A stretch of 64,000 nt of DNA, taken from Coptis chinensis. Lineage: Eukaryota > Streptophyta > Magnoliopsida > Ranunculales > Ranunculaceae. The notes below the pieces were generated by a model that worked only from the letters and a program-made list of their open reading frames with translations, was not told the DNA's origin and searched no databases. Below are positions 50,568 through 63,240 of this stretch, one piece after another. The stretch lies in assembly GCA_015680905.1 (NCBI GenBank), contig CM027377.1:5542501-5606500 (forward strand). Direction: 5' to 3'. Within the stretch, counting starts at the first letter, position 1. Every line of letters begins with the position of its first letter. A program made the position numbers and the translations under genes.

Positions 50568-52170
50568 TTTGTAAAGGTAAGAGTTATTGGAAATTGTTTC
50601 TTCTTTTTTGAGAAATTTTGAACTTGAGTCTGGTGTTGTCCCTTTGTCTGTACAACCTTTTAACTTAAACCATGGTTGTGACTCCATGAGTAACTCTACT
50701 TCTGAATGTATCTAGTAATGAGAAACAAAAGCAATTTGTAGAATTCTTGAGACAGCTTGTATTTCTTTTCAAATGCTCCTACAGGTTATTAGATCGATTA
50801 CGGAGAATTTTAGAAAGGAAACAAACATTAGTACGATTGGTGATGACTAACAATGTTGTTGTTAGTGTCTTGAATATATAAAGTAATATACAAAAATATT
50901 TGATGCTTACAATAATATTTATATTTTTGTTTTAAACAATTTAATCAGTTGATAATGATTTTCTTCCTGAAAGTTTGACACTACATACCAGTTACCAGCT
51001 TACCATTATCAACAATCACCTTAGAGTCCATTCCGATACTTTTATTTTGACTTTTTGATTCCTGTTGGAGCTTTGAGATCTGATGATGTCTTTAAGTATT
51101 TATTCAGGGAGTGCCAATAATGCATTGGGAGTTTTGAGTGACAAGATGTGTATTTCCAGCATAGCAGTATACTTTTGAGTTCTGAATATACTTCCTGGTG
51201 TTAATTGCTTCTGATTCAGCAGAAGAGTGAAAGCTCGTGTCTGATGATAGGTCACGCTTGGTGCCACAAACAAACTTGGAATGCAGACATTCCATGTTTT
51301 AAGCGATTGTCTTTGCAGCTGGGCTGCAAAATTTGAAGGCAGTGTCCACCAATCATGGTCTTATTTGGCAGTTTGCATCATCATTCTACTGCAAGACATG
51401 ATTGAATCCAATGGAAAAATTGCTCGAACCTCACATAGTGGTATAGTGCCTATATATTGCACTGCATCAGACAATGTCTTCGCAGTGGCTGAACACACTT
51501 ATCCTTGATCCAATAATATTGAAATCAAAATTCCAGCTTAAAGACCACTCTGGCCAGAACATCTTGTCTGGTTCTACAATTTTTTAAATGTGAGAAACTA
51601 CTTGCATGGGCAGTTATTTTTCTTCCTTCAAATGGTTTCTTTGGTTCTTCCTTTTGATGACTTGTATCCGTAGCTCCCTAATGGAGAAGATATGCACTGT
51701 GGTTTTTGTGGAGCTTGGAAGAGGCGGAAAGTAAAGAAAAAATGGGTTTTTTCGACGGGATGTTAGATGGATTTCACTAAGATCATAGTGGAAGGATGTT
51801 TATCACGCTATGTAGTGTAGAGTACTAGAGTCTAATGGAATTCAGAAAAAAGAGGTGCTGGATTTATTAAATAATTAAGAAAAATGCTTTATTAAATAAT
51901 TAAGAGTGCTGTACCTTGTTTTCTTCTTGTTTTCAAGTTGTTGAGTATTGGTTGGAGAATAACAGGTAGAATGAAATTATTGAATCAGCGTTTCAGTACA
52001 AACAAGCAGATAGGAACAGAGTTGCAAACAGATTAACAGTATGAACTTAAACCATAGTCTAGAAAACATTTCTGTTATTCAATTGAAACAACTGAGAAAA
52101 TCTACAACCAGCACCTAAATTGTAGACTTCCCCGAATGTCAAATGTGACCTACCACGAGATGGAAGCTTT
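50568..52170. other. 3' UTR and intergenic DNA
   Basis: Follows the BRCT-RING stop codon. A GTAAGA-type donor directly after it hints at a 3' UTR intron. No coding segment or RNA gene recognised. A short duplicated ATTAAATAATTAAGA occurs at about 51867 and 51891. Confidence 0.45.
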
Positions 52171-52173
52171 CGC

Positions 52174-52596
52174 TTAAAATCTCAGAAACAATAATGAACT
52201 TAACAAGCAACACCCAAAGACAAGTAACAACTGAACAGCATTTCCATCAGTACTTGAATAGTTAGGGTCAAAGGGGTACAAATTCCCTGGTGGACCTGTT
52301 ATGTATATGTATGGAGGCGGTGGTGGAGGGCAGTACTGCTTTGATGGAGTTGTAGGTGCTGGTGGTGGTGGTGATGGTGGTGGTGGAGGAGGGTGTTGGT
52401 TACATGGATTTTCACAAGACGAGCATGCAGTACACTTGATTCCTGAACCATCTCCCCCTGGCACCAAACTTCCATCTTCTTTCTTCTCTAAATTTAAACC
52501 TTTGATTGGTGCTGCAATTGCAACCATGACAAGAAGCATCACTAGTATCGGAATCAGACGATCCAAATTACGCATTGGGCCATTTGGGGGTGACAT
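52174..52596 (-). CDS. Small proline-rich (extensin-like) surface protein, probably GPI-anchored
   Basis: Intronless, 140 aa. It begins MSPPNGPMRNLDR followed by a hydrophobic signal segment (about 14-31). A short Cys cluster (KCTACSSCENPC, 54-65) is followed by a Pro-rich region with SPPPP-type motifs (68-95), typical of hydroxyproline-rich wall proteins, and a YIYITGPPGNLYPFDPNY block. A hydrophobic C-terminus (121-140) with small residues before it fits a GPI-attachment signal. Similar short plant proteins are annotated as extensin-like or Pro-rich with no defined function. The long open frame on the opposite strand is the Gly-rich mirror of the Pro codons and is not a gene. Confidence 0.7.
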   Translation of the reverse strand: MSPPNGPMRNLDRLIPILVMLLVMVAIAAPIKGLNLEKKEDGSLVPGGDGSGIKCTACSSCENPCNQHPPPPPPSPPPPAPTTPSKQYCPPPPPPYIYITGPPGNLYPFDPNYSSTDGNAVQLLLVFGCCLLSSLLFLRF

Positions 52597-52599
52597 AGC

Positions 52600-54690
52600 C
52601 GGATAAGTTCACACAAATCTCAGATGATCTTTGTTCTCCCCCTTGTCTGAAAGTGTAGATCTGCTGAGGTTTGAGGTAATTAAGTGAATGAAGGCAAAGC
52701 TGGAAATAGGAATGTGAACGTTTTGCCTACGATAGGTGCATGGACAGTGTGAAAAAGTTGTATTAGTTAGGTAATTTGGTTTAGAAGCCAAGAGTGAGAG
52801 ACTTGGTTTTGTTGTATTGCACAAACTTATACACCTTGAAAGCGAATCTCATGTGTGTATGTTAAATAAATTGGCCCACTATCTACCCTTTCCAACCGTT
52901 TTGATTTATTATTTAGTCCATAAACACCGCCAATTATTGCTTACTTTTACTTGTAACGTTTACGCAACTGCGCGAGTAACTACTGTCACTTTGTTGTAAT
53001 AATGTTTTAAGGGATAAGGAAATTGACTTTTTTTTTGTTTCTATATCATTTCCATCCATCAGTTGTAGAAGATATCAATACCACAAGACTTTATTTGTTT
53101 ATATTTTCTATTTTCATTCAAATTATCCTCAAATCCCTCTTTTTGGTCTGCTAATCGAGCCATTGAGAATTGACATTGCAGAAATCAAGTGTGTGTGTGT
53201 GTGTGTGTTTTCACTTCTAGAGTTAATCCAGCCTAGCCACATAACATTTTTTCTTTTTCAGTAATCAAGTCGACATAACCTTTGTTTCCAAGAAAAATAC
53301 TTGTATTGAGCTGATTAACACTGGCTATAATAACATAATTTTACTTTGTTATTATTTTTACACACTTGAGAATTGAGAACTATATCCAATCTTAGCTTGA
53401 AGATCTATGCTTCAGCGTTCAGCTGCACTACATGTCATGTCTACCTAATCAACCAGAACATGTTTTTCGAATGATGAGAATCAATATCACACAGTTGAAC
53501 TTTCTGTATATATAGATGTAAAGGTTCAAAGTAATCCCTTCATAATTGAAAAGATCATGTTACCACAACCTTTGTTTCGAAATTCTAAGCTCAACAATAC
53601 ATGTTACTGCAAGTGCCTTCACATTTGAGAAGTCACCACAATTTTTATTTCTAAGCATGATGATGATCTTATAAGGAGATCAAAGATCAACAATACATGT
53701 TATGCAGGTCATAAATTAAGACAAATATGCCAAGTTTCATTGACTGTTAGAATAAAAGTTGACCAAAATTGCATTATACTATCACCAAATACGGCCTGCA
53801 TTCGAAGCACGTAGTGGACTAATGGGATGTTTTTTGAGAAAGATTCTGGCTTCCAAAGCAGAACGTAATGAACACTATTTAAAAGGAATCGTATTCCTAG
53901 CTAAAATAAAGTGCCCTTTTGAATATAGAATGTTTGTACAGCCTTGCATTGGAATGATGTATTAAACCATGGTGTATTACACCGAATTTTTTAGGCGAAG
54001 GCCGGAAGGGAATGCCTGTTCTATAGCAATTAGCAATCCATCTATAGGCAGCCTAAAAAAAAAAAATGTTTGTGTGGATTATTGAATCGAGGTTAATTTT
54101 GATGTTTACTCCAAATGTCCAGAAAATTGAACTAATTAAAGTCCCTTTATAATTTTTGCAACCTCGAGGATGATATCTGACTGTTGATTGAAACTGACTC
54201 TACCTCAACCAACAAACACACTAGATAGTGATTCATTTGACGATAAAGGAGAGTGAGCCTAGGTTTGTGGGATTAACAATTCAACCACTTTAACACCTTT
54301 ATTAAGCAAGTAAAAGAACCTAGGTGGATAGCGACGGTGTACGATTGGTATGTGGTCTTCACTCTTCACGCAAACATCCTGTCTTGGGCCAACTGTTAGG
54401 TTGAGCCTAATTTCATTTGTATAGTTTCTTGGGCTAGGTGTGGTGATGTAAGATCTACTTTTTTAACTCTCCCACACGCAATTGTAACGCCAATCCCTAT
54501 TTCTCAATGCGACATTGTGACATTGGGGGGAAATGGCAAAAAGTGGAGTATGAGATTGTATCATCTACTGCTACATGTAATGGCCAAACATTTTGAAGAG
54601 AGCAAAATTTTAGTTAAGCATACACAACTTCAAAAACAAAAACTCGATTATTCAGGAATCATCAGGATATGCACAAGGTAGACATTTTGC
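52600..54690. other. Intergenic DNA
   Basis: Promoter of the Pro-rich gene at its left edge, then AT-rich DNA with a GT microsatellite (about 53189-53210). A short hairpin TTTTTTAGGC / GCCTAAAAAAA sits at about 53988-54067. No gene recognised; the frame at 53759-53965 shows no known domain. Confidence 0.5.
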
Positions 54691-55178
54691 CAGTGTTCTA
54701 AAAAACGCTAAGTGGTAGTCGGGCGGTAGGAGAGCGCCTAGGCCTTCTAAGCAGTGTCTAGACAGACTAGGCGCTAGGCGGTTTTTTTTTCTAATATATA
54801 TAGTAATACACACCTATACTACAAGAAATGAAGAAAAAATTTACCATAACTCAAAAAATAAACACAAATAAATATATTTATTACAAAAATTGCGTAATAG
54901 TTGAAGAATATCGACTTCATATAAAAATATACTTTTTGTTATAGTGGCATATAATAATACATTAGACTTTAGTTTTTAAACTCATTCAATTCTTAAGCCT
55001 ACACAAGCCTTTTAATTTTCGATATTTAATCATTCAAAAAAAAAAAAAAAATTGATTGGATCGCTTTAGACCATTATAGTTGGTCTACCGATTTTTTAAA
55101 CGACTTGGGCTTAGACTAGTCGGTTGGGCACCTAGCGCCTAGGCCGCCTAGACTGATTTTTAAAACAGTGCATTTTGC
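54683..55178. mobile_element. Non-autonomous hAT element (MITE) with 8-bp target duplication
   Basis: The 480-bp element 54691-55170 starts CAGTGTTCTAAAAAACGC and ends TTTTTAAAACAGTG, giving inverted ends of about 15 bp. It is flanked by a perfect 8-bp duplication CATTTTGC (54683-54690 and 55171-55178). CAGTG-type ends with an 8-bp duplication identify the hAT superfamily. Subterminal AGCGCCTAGGCC and GGCCTAGGCG-like blocks are inverted to each other. No coding capacity. Confidence 0.88.
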
Positions 55179-56075
55179 AGGTACACATTACAAAGCAAGG
55201 TCATCTACTCTAAGCAAAATGGCCCGAAATTTCCATCAAATATTCTTGGACCAAGCCTTAAATCCTGTAGAAGCCCAGCCCGATTAACAATACTGGGTGT
55301 TTGGCCTCGGGCCCTTTAGAAGAACAACGCAAGTGTAAAAAGGAAGACTTTCAAAAAGCCCACCACACCCATCACAAGTTCACAACTATTACGGAACTCG
55401 ATACTACATTGCCTCGTTCAATCAAGCGAAAGATGTCAAGAGCACAAATTTCGTTGAGCGGTTATGTCGTTTTGAGTTGAACATGTAAAAGCAATGGAAG
55501 TATGGAACCGTTAGTCTTTTAGATGAATTTGTAAACAGGAGATATAAAAAATTGAGATCACATTAGCTCGGAAGTAAAGCAACACGTACTCACAATCAGG
55601 GAAACAACATTCCTAAAATTTGTATCTGTGATAAACTGATAACTGATCAGGAAATGGGATGAAACTCTGCAACTTTTAAGGTCACGAACTATTGTGGTGG
55701 AGTGTCCATAACGTCTTAGTGTTTACTGTTTAATAACGTTAAGATCATGGTGATTGAGTAGTCCCGTCACTAACTATTCTCTAAGCTTCTGATAAACTTA
55801 GACATGCCAGGTCAAGAAAACAGTACTAATGACTAATGAGATAATGCCAATCTGGTAGTTAGCACCAAGTTTAGGCTTGTATTCAAAAATTCAAAATCCA
55901 TATAATGCATTAAAAACAGTTATCAATCCACACGGTAATTAACTCCCTATACATAGAAACCACCAACTCATTCACCTCTTTTAGAGGTTTTCTGTTTCTT
56001 CCATGCAATACCATCTGTATCTACATTTCTCCATCAAAAACATCTCCAACCTCTTTTCTAATTAAACATTCGAGA
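55179..56075. other. Intergenic; promoter of the tetraspanin gene
   Basis: No coding segment seen. A CT-rich leader (about 55975-56060) precedes the ATG at 56076. Confidence 0.5.
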
Positions 56076-57191
56076 ATGGTTCGTCTAAGCAATAGTTTGA
56101 TAGGGATCCTAAACGGTTTAACTCTCATTCTTTCGATCACGCTTATTGGTTCTTCGATTTATTTACGTGTACATGGACACACCGAGTGTGAAAAATTCTT
56201 GCAAGACACTCTCTTAATAATTGGACTAGTTTTGTTGGCGTTGTCTTTACTGGGATTTTTAGGTGCATGTTGTCGGGCCTCCACGCTTCTATGGATTTAT
56301 CTATTTATTCTGTCATTGTTGATATTAGGACTATTTTTTTTTATGATATTTGCGTTTATTGTGACTAATCATGGAGCTGGGAAAGCTATTTCTGGAAGAG
56401 GGTTTAAGGAGTATAGGCTTGGTGATTACTCAAATTGGTTGCAGAATCATGTTGTGAATGGCAAACATTGGGGTAAGTTCAGGAGTTGTCTGATTGCATC
56501 AAAGCTTTGCATGCGTCTTGGTGACAATGCTGGGAAAGCTAGTGCGTTTAACATGAAGGACTTGTCGCCAATTGAGGTATACTTGCCTACTCTTTTCTTG
56601 TATACTTTATTTCTAATACATTACATCCATCCCTAAATTTAGCCTCCTGCTTGTTATTAAGAATGTTTTGTATCGTCACTATGTAGTTTTGGTCACTGAT
56701 AAATGTGAAAGTTTATTTTATTTGAATTTTTAATACTGAGAGAAATGTGAAATTGACTCGACCTGTTTTAGACCTCTAGTTCGCATTATAGAATGATGTT
56801 GTATACACCATTATCGAACATTATATGATTCCTCGTTCAATTACTGTGATGATATTGTTGACATGATTCTGTTTTTCAGTCTGGCTGCTGCAAGCCTCCT
56901 ACCTATTGTGGATTCACATTCAAGAATGCAACCTTTTGGGAAGTCCCGAAATCAGGTCCAGCAGCTCCGGATCTCGACTGCTTGACATGGAGCAACCACC
57001 AGGAGACATTGTGCTATGACTGCAAATCATGCAAAGCTGGAATTCTTGACAACGTTAAGAACGACTCGAAGAAGCTTGTTGCTATCAATTTCTGTGTCCT
57101 AATATTCCTTTCTATAGTTCATTGCATTGGTTCGTGCGCCTACAAGGGAAATCGGGATGAGCGATACAAGAGATACAGAGGTTATCCCTGA
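56076..57191 (+). CDS. Tetraspanin
   Basis: Four-pass membrane scaffold protein of plasma-membrane microdomains. Exons 56076-56576 and 56880-57191 join in phase (270 aa, the usual plant size). TM1 is about residues 8-28, TM2 43-66, TM3 71-96, TM4 about 234-256. The large extracellular loop between TM3 and TM4 has plant-type cysteine motifs: GCCKPP at the exon junction (168-173), then CGF, DCLTW, LCYDCKSCKAG. The short cytosolic tail is GNRDERYKRYRGYP. A single intron immediately before SGCCKPP is the usual position for this family. The Arabidopsis TET number cannot be fixed by eye. A copia retrotransposon begins 154 bp after the stop codon. Confidence 0.93.
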
Positions 57192-57344
57192 GCAGGCAAT
57201 TGGGGCGTATGATGCTCTCATTTGTTCTGTTTTTTAATGTTACAGAATTTGTTGATAATTTCGTGTTTTAGATTATCTTTTAGGAGTTGCAGAAACTTAT
57301 TTTGATGAAAACAATCATGTTTAGCTCAGTTGGAGATTTCTTAT

Positions 57345-58032
57345 TGTTGGGAGATTTCACCAATACCAATCGGTTCCCCCACTACACAGATAACTTGTAT
57401 GAACACAATTCAACTCCGGACAAAATCTAAATATCAATTACAACCTATACTAACATGCCCAACTCGCTAAACAACTATCAACAACAAATAATAATGTAAA
57501 GCAGTAAAAGGTAAACCACAAAACAAAGATTTACCGTGGTTCGGCCAATGATGCCTACTTCCACAAGAGCCAGTTCTTATTAAAGTGGGAAGGAAGATTA
57601 CAATCTCTCCTTACAGTCTCTCACCTTACTAGATCACTCTTATCTCTTTACAGGGTTGTATCTCTGTAAAGGTTATCTCTCAATCTTGATAGCTTTCAAG
57701 ATTGGGTTTCTCTCTCTTTGGTTTTGGTCTTCTAGCTTTTCTGGTTAGGTTTTCCAAAACCTTGATTTTGGTTTTTATCTCCAAAAAACCAAATTTCGCG
57801 GGTACTGTAGCGAAGCCCACGAAATTAGGCACAGGCGCTGGCGCTGCCACTCGAAAGCGAAGTCGCTTTAAACATCGATTACCGAGCGCTGGTCGCGCTT
57901 TGGCTGGCTGGCCAGCTTATGTATTGGAACTCCTGGCGAAGTCATTTCATCCGAGCGCTGGCGACATTCGATGCCGAATTCGCCCGCTTTCTATCCAAAT
58001 TTTCTCTCCTCATGTGAGGGATAACTCCAACA
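57345..58032 (-). repeat. 3' LTR of the copia element
   Basis: Nearly identical to the other LTR over its first about 430 bp in plus orientation. It differs by many small indels from about 57798 to 57995, a part rich in GCGCTGG words. Confidence 0.9.
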
Positions 58033-58389
58033 ATCTCCCCCCGACAAATGGTGGGGCTTCCTCCGTGCAATTTCCAAATCAACAGAGGAGCTGTCTCGCC
58101 ATTCCGCAATAGCACAACAGACATCAAACTTACCTTTCGGTAAGACTTTGGTCATCATATCCGACCCGCTCTTGTCGGTATGGATCTTCTCGATACACAA
58201 ATGCTTGTCCTCGAAAGTACTTTTCTAATCCAATGATAACGACGCGTGTATGTGCTTGGACCTAGAATGAAAACTCGGATTCTTGCTCGCTGGATGGCGC
58301 CTCGATCGTCACATAGAACTACAAACCGCTTTTTTTTAGCCCTAGTTCGTCGAAGAACCTCTTCATCCATAGCAACTCTTTGCAACACT

Positions 58390-61300
58390 CGGGTCGCAAT
58401 ATACTAAACTTCAGAAGTGGAGAGGGCAACACACTTTTGCAACTTTGATTGCCAAGAAACCGCCCCCGCAAAAGTAACCCGGATAACCGAGGTGGACTTC
58501 ATCGAAGTCAATATCACTCGCCATGTCCGGTGATCAAGATAGCCTTCAAGTAAGGGCTTACTTCCACCAAAACACAAACACGATTTGGAAGTGCCTTTGA
58601 GATATCTCAATATCCACTTAACACCTTCCCAATGCTCCTTACCGCCCGGATTTGATGTAAATCTGCTTACAACCCCAACGGCGAAAAGCAATATCCGGCC
58701 TAGTACACACCATGACATACATCAAACCGCCCATCGGATGCATAATGAATCTTTTTCCATCCGACTCGCCATGCTCACCCCCTAGGACACATCTCTTTGG
58801 TCATGCGGAATCGCCACCAAGCGGATAACTCGACCGGGCTTCGGCAGATCCATGTGGAATCTCTTCAACACCTTTCTCAATGTAGCTTTCTTGAGAAAGC
58901 CACAACTTTCCACTCTTTCACACGAGTGATCCGCATCCCAAGTATCCGCTTTGCTTGACCCAAATCCTTCATCTCAAAAGACTTACTCAAGTCTTTCTTC
59001 AAATTTTGATATCTTGTTGATGTTTGGGCCAACTATCAACATATCATCCACATACAACAATAAAGACTATGAAATCCCCATCCTAAAATCTCTCAACAAA
59101 CGCGACAATGATCTAAGCGGACTTCTTGTATCCTTGTTTCACCATAAAGGAGTCAAACTTTATGTACCAATCGTCTCGGTGCTTGCTTCAACCCATACAA
59201 GCTCTTTATCGCCTTGCATACTAGGTGCTCCTTGCCTTTGACCTCAAACCCCTATGGTGGTCCATATAGACATCTTCTTCAAGGTCTCCATGAAGAAAAG
59301 CTGTCTTTAACATCTAGTCGCTTCAACCTCTAGGTTCATACTTCATGGCCATACCCAATACCACCCTGGATAGAAGTCATCTTCACTACAGAGAGAAAAA
59401 TCTCATCAAAGTCAATCCCTTTTCTTTGACCGAATCCCTTCACAACAAGGTGAGCTTTACGCCTTGGGTGAGGATTGTTCTCCCCTATGCTTGACTTTGT
59501 ATATCCACTTATTCTTGAGAACTTTTCTCCCCTGGGTTTCTCAACTAACTTCATAAGTGTGATTCTTATGCAAAGAATCCATCTCGTTATGCATGGCCTT
59601 CAACCACTTTTCTTTGTCCTGTACCTTCAAGTGCCTCTTGATAGTACATAGGTTCTCCACCATCCGATAGTAGCACGCATATATGTGGTGGATACCGGTT
59701 GAAGCTATTCTCCTTTCCTCACAAACCTCCTTGCCCCATCCGGCCGGTGCCTCGTGAGGTTGCACTTCGCTTGCTCGTGGTGGTTCATGCATCTCATCTG
59801 CATCTTCTATACCAATAGGTTCTATCCCATCATGAGCAATATGATTCTCATCATGAGCTTCAAACTCATGGTTCTCTGATTCTCAATGCCTTCTCGTGAC
59901 GCTCCACAATAGGAACTTCGGGTTCAATCAACAATATCATTGGTGAAAGCCTCAGAACTTCTCACCTCCTCAAAGTCCGCTATGGTTTGGTCTTCTAAGA
60001 ACACAACATCTCGACTTCGATTACCTTCTTGTTAATCGGATCATAGAGTTTGTAACCAAACTTTTCATCTCCATAACCCGTAAAATGCACCGCTTGGCTT
60101 TGTCATCAAGCTTGGATCTCTCATCCTTCGAATATGCACAAATGCCCCGCACCCAAATACCCCTCAAGTATCCATAATCAACATCTCGCCCGACCATACT
60201 CTCTCGGATAATCACTATTCGGAGGCTTTGCCGGGCGACATGTTGATCACATGCACGGGTATGACGATTGCTTCTACCCAAGAGTTTCTAGGTAGCTTAG
60301 AGTGAGATAGCATGCATCTCATCCTCTCTACAATGGTACGGTTCATTCTCTCTCTGCTATTCCATTCTCATTATGTGTCTTGGGAACGGTCCGCTCATGA
60401 CGAATCCCATGACTCGCAATACTATTCAAATGGCCCAATGTACTCCACCCCCATTATCCGAGCGAATACATTTCAACAACTTCCCGATCTCTTTTCCACC
60501 ATGTCGTGGAATTTCTCAAACACGCCAAGTACTTCATCCTTGGTCTTCGACTATAGGCCCATATCTTTCTTGACGATCATCAATGAATGTCAAGAAGTAC
60601 GGCTCCCCTGGGTGGGACTTTACTCTCATAGGACCACATAAGTCCGTGTTCACTAGTTCAAGGACATTGTCCTTTCGTGAGACGGAATCTTTGGAAAGAC
60701 ACCGTGTTGCTTTCCTACCAAACAATGAGTACATGTATTTAAATGTGTACCTTTAATGTCCGCACGCCTTTTGCTTAGCAAGAACTTCCATCCCTTTTAT
60801 GCCCATGTGACCGCGGTCTCTTGTGCCACGGTTCGTATGAAGCTTCTTCTTTCTCAAGGCATTAAACTTCGCTTTACAAAACTAGCCTGTGTTTTGTAAA
60901 GAGAGCAAGTTTTCTTTCCTCCGGCTGCTACAATGGAACCTCTCGCCGTTTCCATACCCCGCTACCAAACGAAGTTAACAAAGCCGTCCATCATCTAATT
61001 TCCCACTGAAATTAGGCTTAACCGTATGTCGGGACATGTCTTACATCCTCGAGTGTCAAGGTGTAGCCGACATTGGTTTCTACATGAACATCTCCAATGC
61101 CTATAATCTTCGAGACTCCATCGTTACCCATCCTTACTTCACCATATTCACCACGGTACGTAGGTAGTGAAGAATCCCTCAGACGGTGTGGACGGATAGG
61201 ATGCTCCTCAGATCACCCACTCGTATCCCTCGACATGAGGTACTAAGACAAAGACACACCATTCACCGACACAATTCCCCACTTAGGTCATCGACTAGTG

Positions 61301-62130
61301 CGGTAGTATCTCGGCCTGGTTTCCGTTCCTCCGCACCATGTCTTCATGTACACGCTTATTCTTCTCATCCCTCTTCGTTTCTCGCGACTCATATCCGAAG
61401 TGGCCTTTTGTGGCACAATAGTAACATTGCCTCTCGCCTTTAGAGTTCTAGCTTCACCCCTATATTTACTTCGCCATCACCTCTAGAACGAGATGGTTTT
61501 CTGTTTCGACCTCTCCCCGTTTCCTGCGGAAAAGGATCTCCTCGAGCGAGAAGAGCCGCTTCTTGCACTCCTTCTAGTCTCCTCATTCAACAAAGACGTG
61601 GTAGCCATCTCCATGGTAACAATTCCATCCTTGGTCGCTCCATGTAGAGAAACCGCTAATGTCTCCCAACTTTCGGGTAGAGCCTAATAGAAACAAAGCC
61701 TCAACTTCGCCTCCCAAATTGATCTTCATCAAATGCATCCGATTGATGATATTCTCAGACTTCATTAAGATGCTCGGACATTGAAGAACCTTCTTGGTAC
61801 TTCGTGGTTCCGCAAACTTCTTAACGACTAGCACTTTGTTTCCACCCGACTTCCTCTCATAAAGGTCTTCGAAGTTTCTTCCATAGATCGGGGTCAGAAG
61901 TCTCTTAGGCCACACGGTGAAAGACAATCGCCGCCAATCCACTCAGCCGAATGTATCTAATCGGCACTACGTCAAGCTTTTTCCACTCCATTTCATCGGT
62001 CTTTTCTTCGTTTTACTCCCTCATTCTCAATGGGAAGTGCCAAGTCCTTTTGCAAGATAGCAAGTCTTCCATCTTGGCTTTCCGGATGGTGTAGTTCTTC
62101 CTATTCGGACTCATCATACGAAAGTGTTCA
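58390..62130 (-). pseudogene. Copia gag-pol remnant
   Basis: Read leftward. A gag start near 62115 is followed by a zinc-knuckle-like segment near 61440 with the final Cys lost. An integrase block has NTDLCGPMRVKSHPGEPYFL (about 60650), a post-integrase block GRDVDYGYLRG (about 60190), RT blocks KAHLVVKGFGQRKGIDFDE (about 59440) and YVDDMLIVG (about 59055), and RNase H flanks SRFTSNPGGKEHWEGVKWIL (about 58650). Frames shift many times between blocks, so no complete polyprotein can be made. Confidence 0.85.
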
Positions 62131-62255
62131 CGGAATGGTCCATCTCTACAAGTTATTTAACCTCAAATCTTCTCTCGTGAATTTCACAAACACCTTCCTC
62201 GACTAAGATTCGATAACACCCTAAAGGCTATTCTAACCAAGGCTCTGATACCACT

Positions 62256-62945
62256 TGTTGGGAGATTTCACCAATACCAATCGGTTCCCCCACTACACAG
62301 ATAACTTGTATGAACACAATTCAACTCCGGACAAAATCTAAATATCAACTACAACCTATACTAACATGCCCAACTCGCTAAACAACTATCAACAACAAAT
62401 AATAATGTAAAGCAGTAAAAGGTAAACCACAAAACAAAGATTTACCGTGGTTCGGCCAATGATGCCTACTTCCACAAGAGCCAGTTCTTATTAAAGTGGG
62501 AAGGAAGATTACAATATCTCCTTACAGTCTCTCACCTTACTAGATCACTCTTATCTCTTTACAGGGTTGTATCTCTGTAAAGGTTATCTCTCAATCTTGA
62601 TAGCTTTCAAGATTGGGTTTCTCTCTCTTTGGTTTTGGTCTTCTAGCTTTTCTGGTTAGGTTTTCCAAAACCTTGATTTTGGTTTTATCTCCAAAACCAA
62701 ATTTCGCGTAATCGTGAAATGAAGCCCACGAAATTAGGCTAAAGCGCTGGCGCTTCGCTCTGGCGAAGTCGCTTAAACATCGATTAATCGAGCTGGTCGC
62801 TGGTTTCAGAATATGGCGCTGCTTATGTATTTAACTTCGAGCGAAGTCGCGCTTCATCCGGCGCTGGCTCGACATTCTAATGCCGAATTCGCTCCGTTTC
62901 TATCCAGCTCTGTTTTCTCTCCTCATGTGAGGGATAACTCCAACA
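62256..62945 (-). repeat. 5' LTR of the copia element
   Basis: Partner of 57345-58032. Starts TGTTGGGAGATTTCACC and ends GATAACTCCAACA. Confidence 0.9.
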
Positions 62946-62950
62946 CTTAT

Positions 62951-63240
62951 TATACAGAAGTCGATAATTTGATCCAGCATTCCAGCTTACATTGAGAAAC
63001 AACTAAGATGTTACATAATAATCACATACATAATAACATGAATGACAACCAAGTATACAGTGACTCTATGTCGAATAGAACACTTAGATACACATGCACT
63101 ACTGAATGAAACATCTAACTTGAACAAAATTGGTTATTAATCATGTTCTAGTATAGTCTGAGAATCTACCTGCCTGACATGGGGTTTTGGCAACCTGAGC
63201 GACATGAGCCCAAACTGTACATACAAAGTTACTATTATCA
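62951..63240. other. Flank of the copia insertion
   Basis: Continuation of the DNA downstream of the tetraspanin gene, displaced by the retrotransposon. No gene seen. Confidence 0.5.

Larger units (their letters stand above)
57340..62950 (-). mobile_element. Full-length Ty1/copia retrotransposon, minus orientation
   Basis: LTRs at 57345-58032 and 62256-62945 (TGTTGG...CCAACA), flanked by a perfect 5-bp duplication CTTAT (57340-57344, 62946-62950). On the minus strand the primer-binding site TGGTATCAGAGC (62253-62242, complementary to initiator tRNA-Met) follows the right LTR, and a purine tract GGGGGGAGAT (58042-58033) precedes the left one. The order from right to left is gag, zinc knuckle, integrase, RT, RNase H, which defines Ty1/copia; wording of the RT suggests the Tork/Tnt1 side (inferred). 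Confidence 0.93.

Noticed and set aside
51281..51508. 75-codon open frame downstream of the BRCT-RING gene
   Set aside because: Likely UTR or intergenic; no conserved motif seen.
52301..52606. Gly-rich frame opposite the Pro-rich gene
   Set aside because: Mirror of CCN proline codons; the minus-strand frame has signal peptide, Cys cluster and stop in sensible places.
53759..53965. 68-codon open frame
   Set aside because: No domain, no splice context, AT-rich intergenic DNA.
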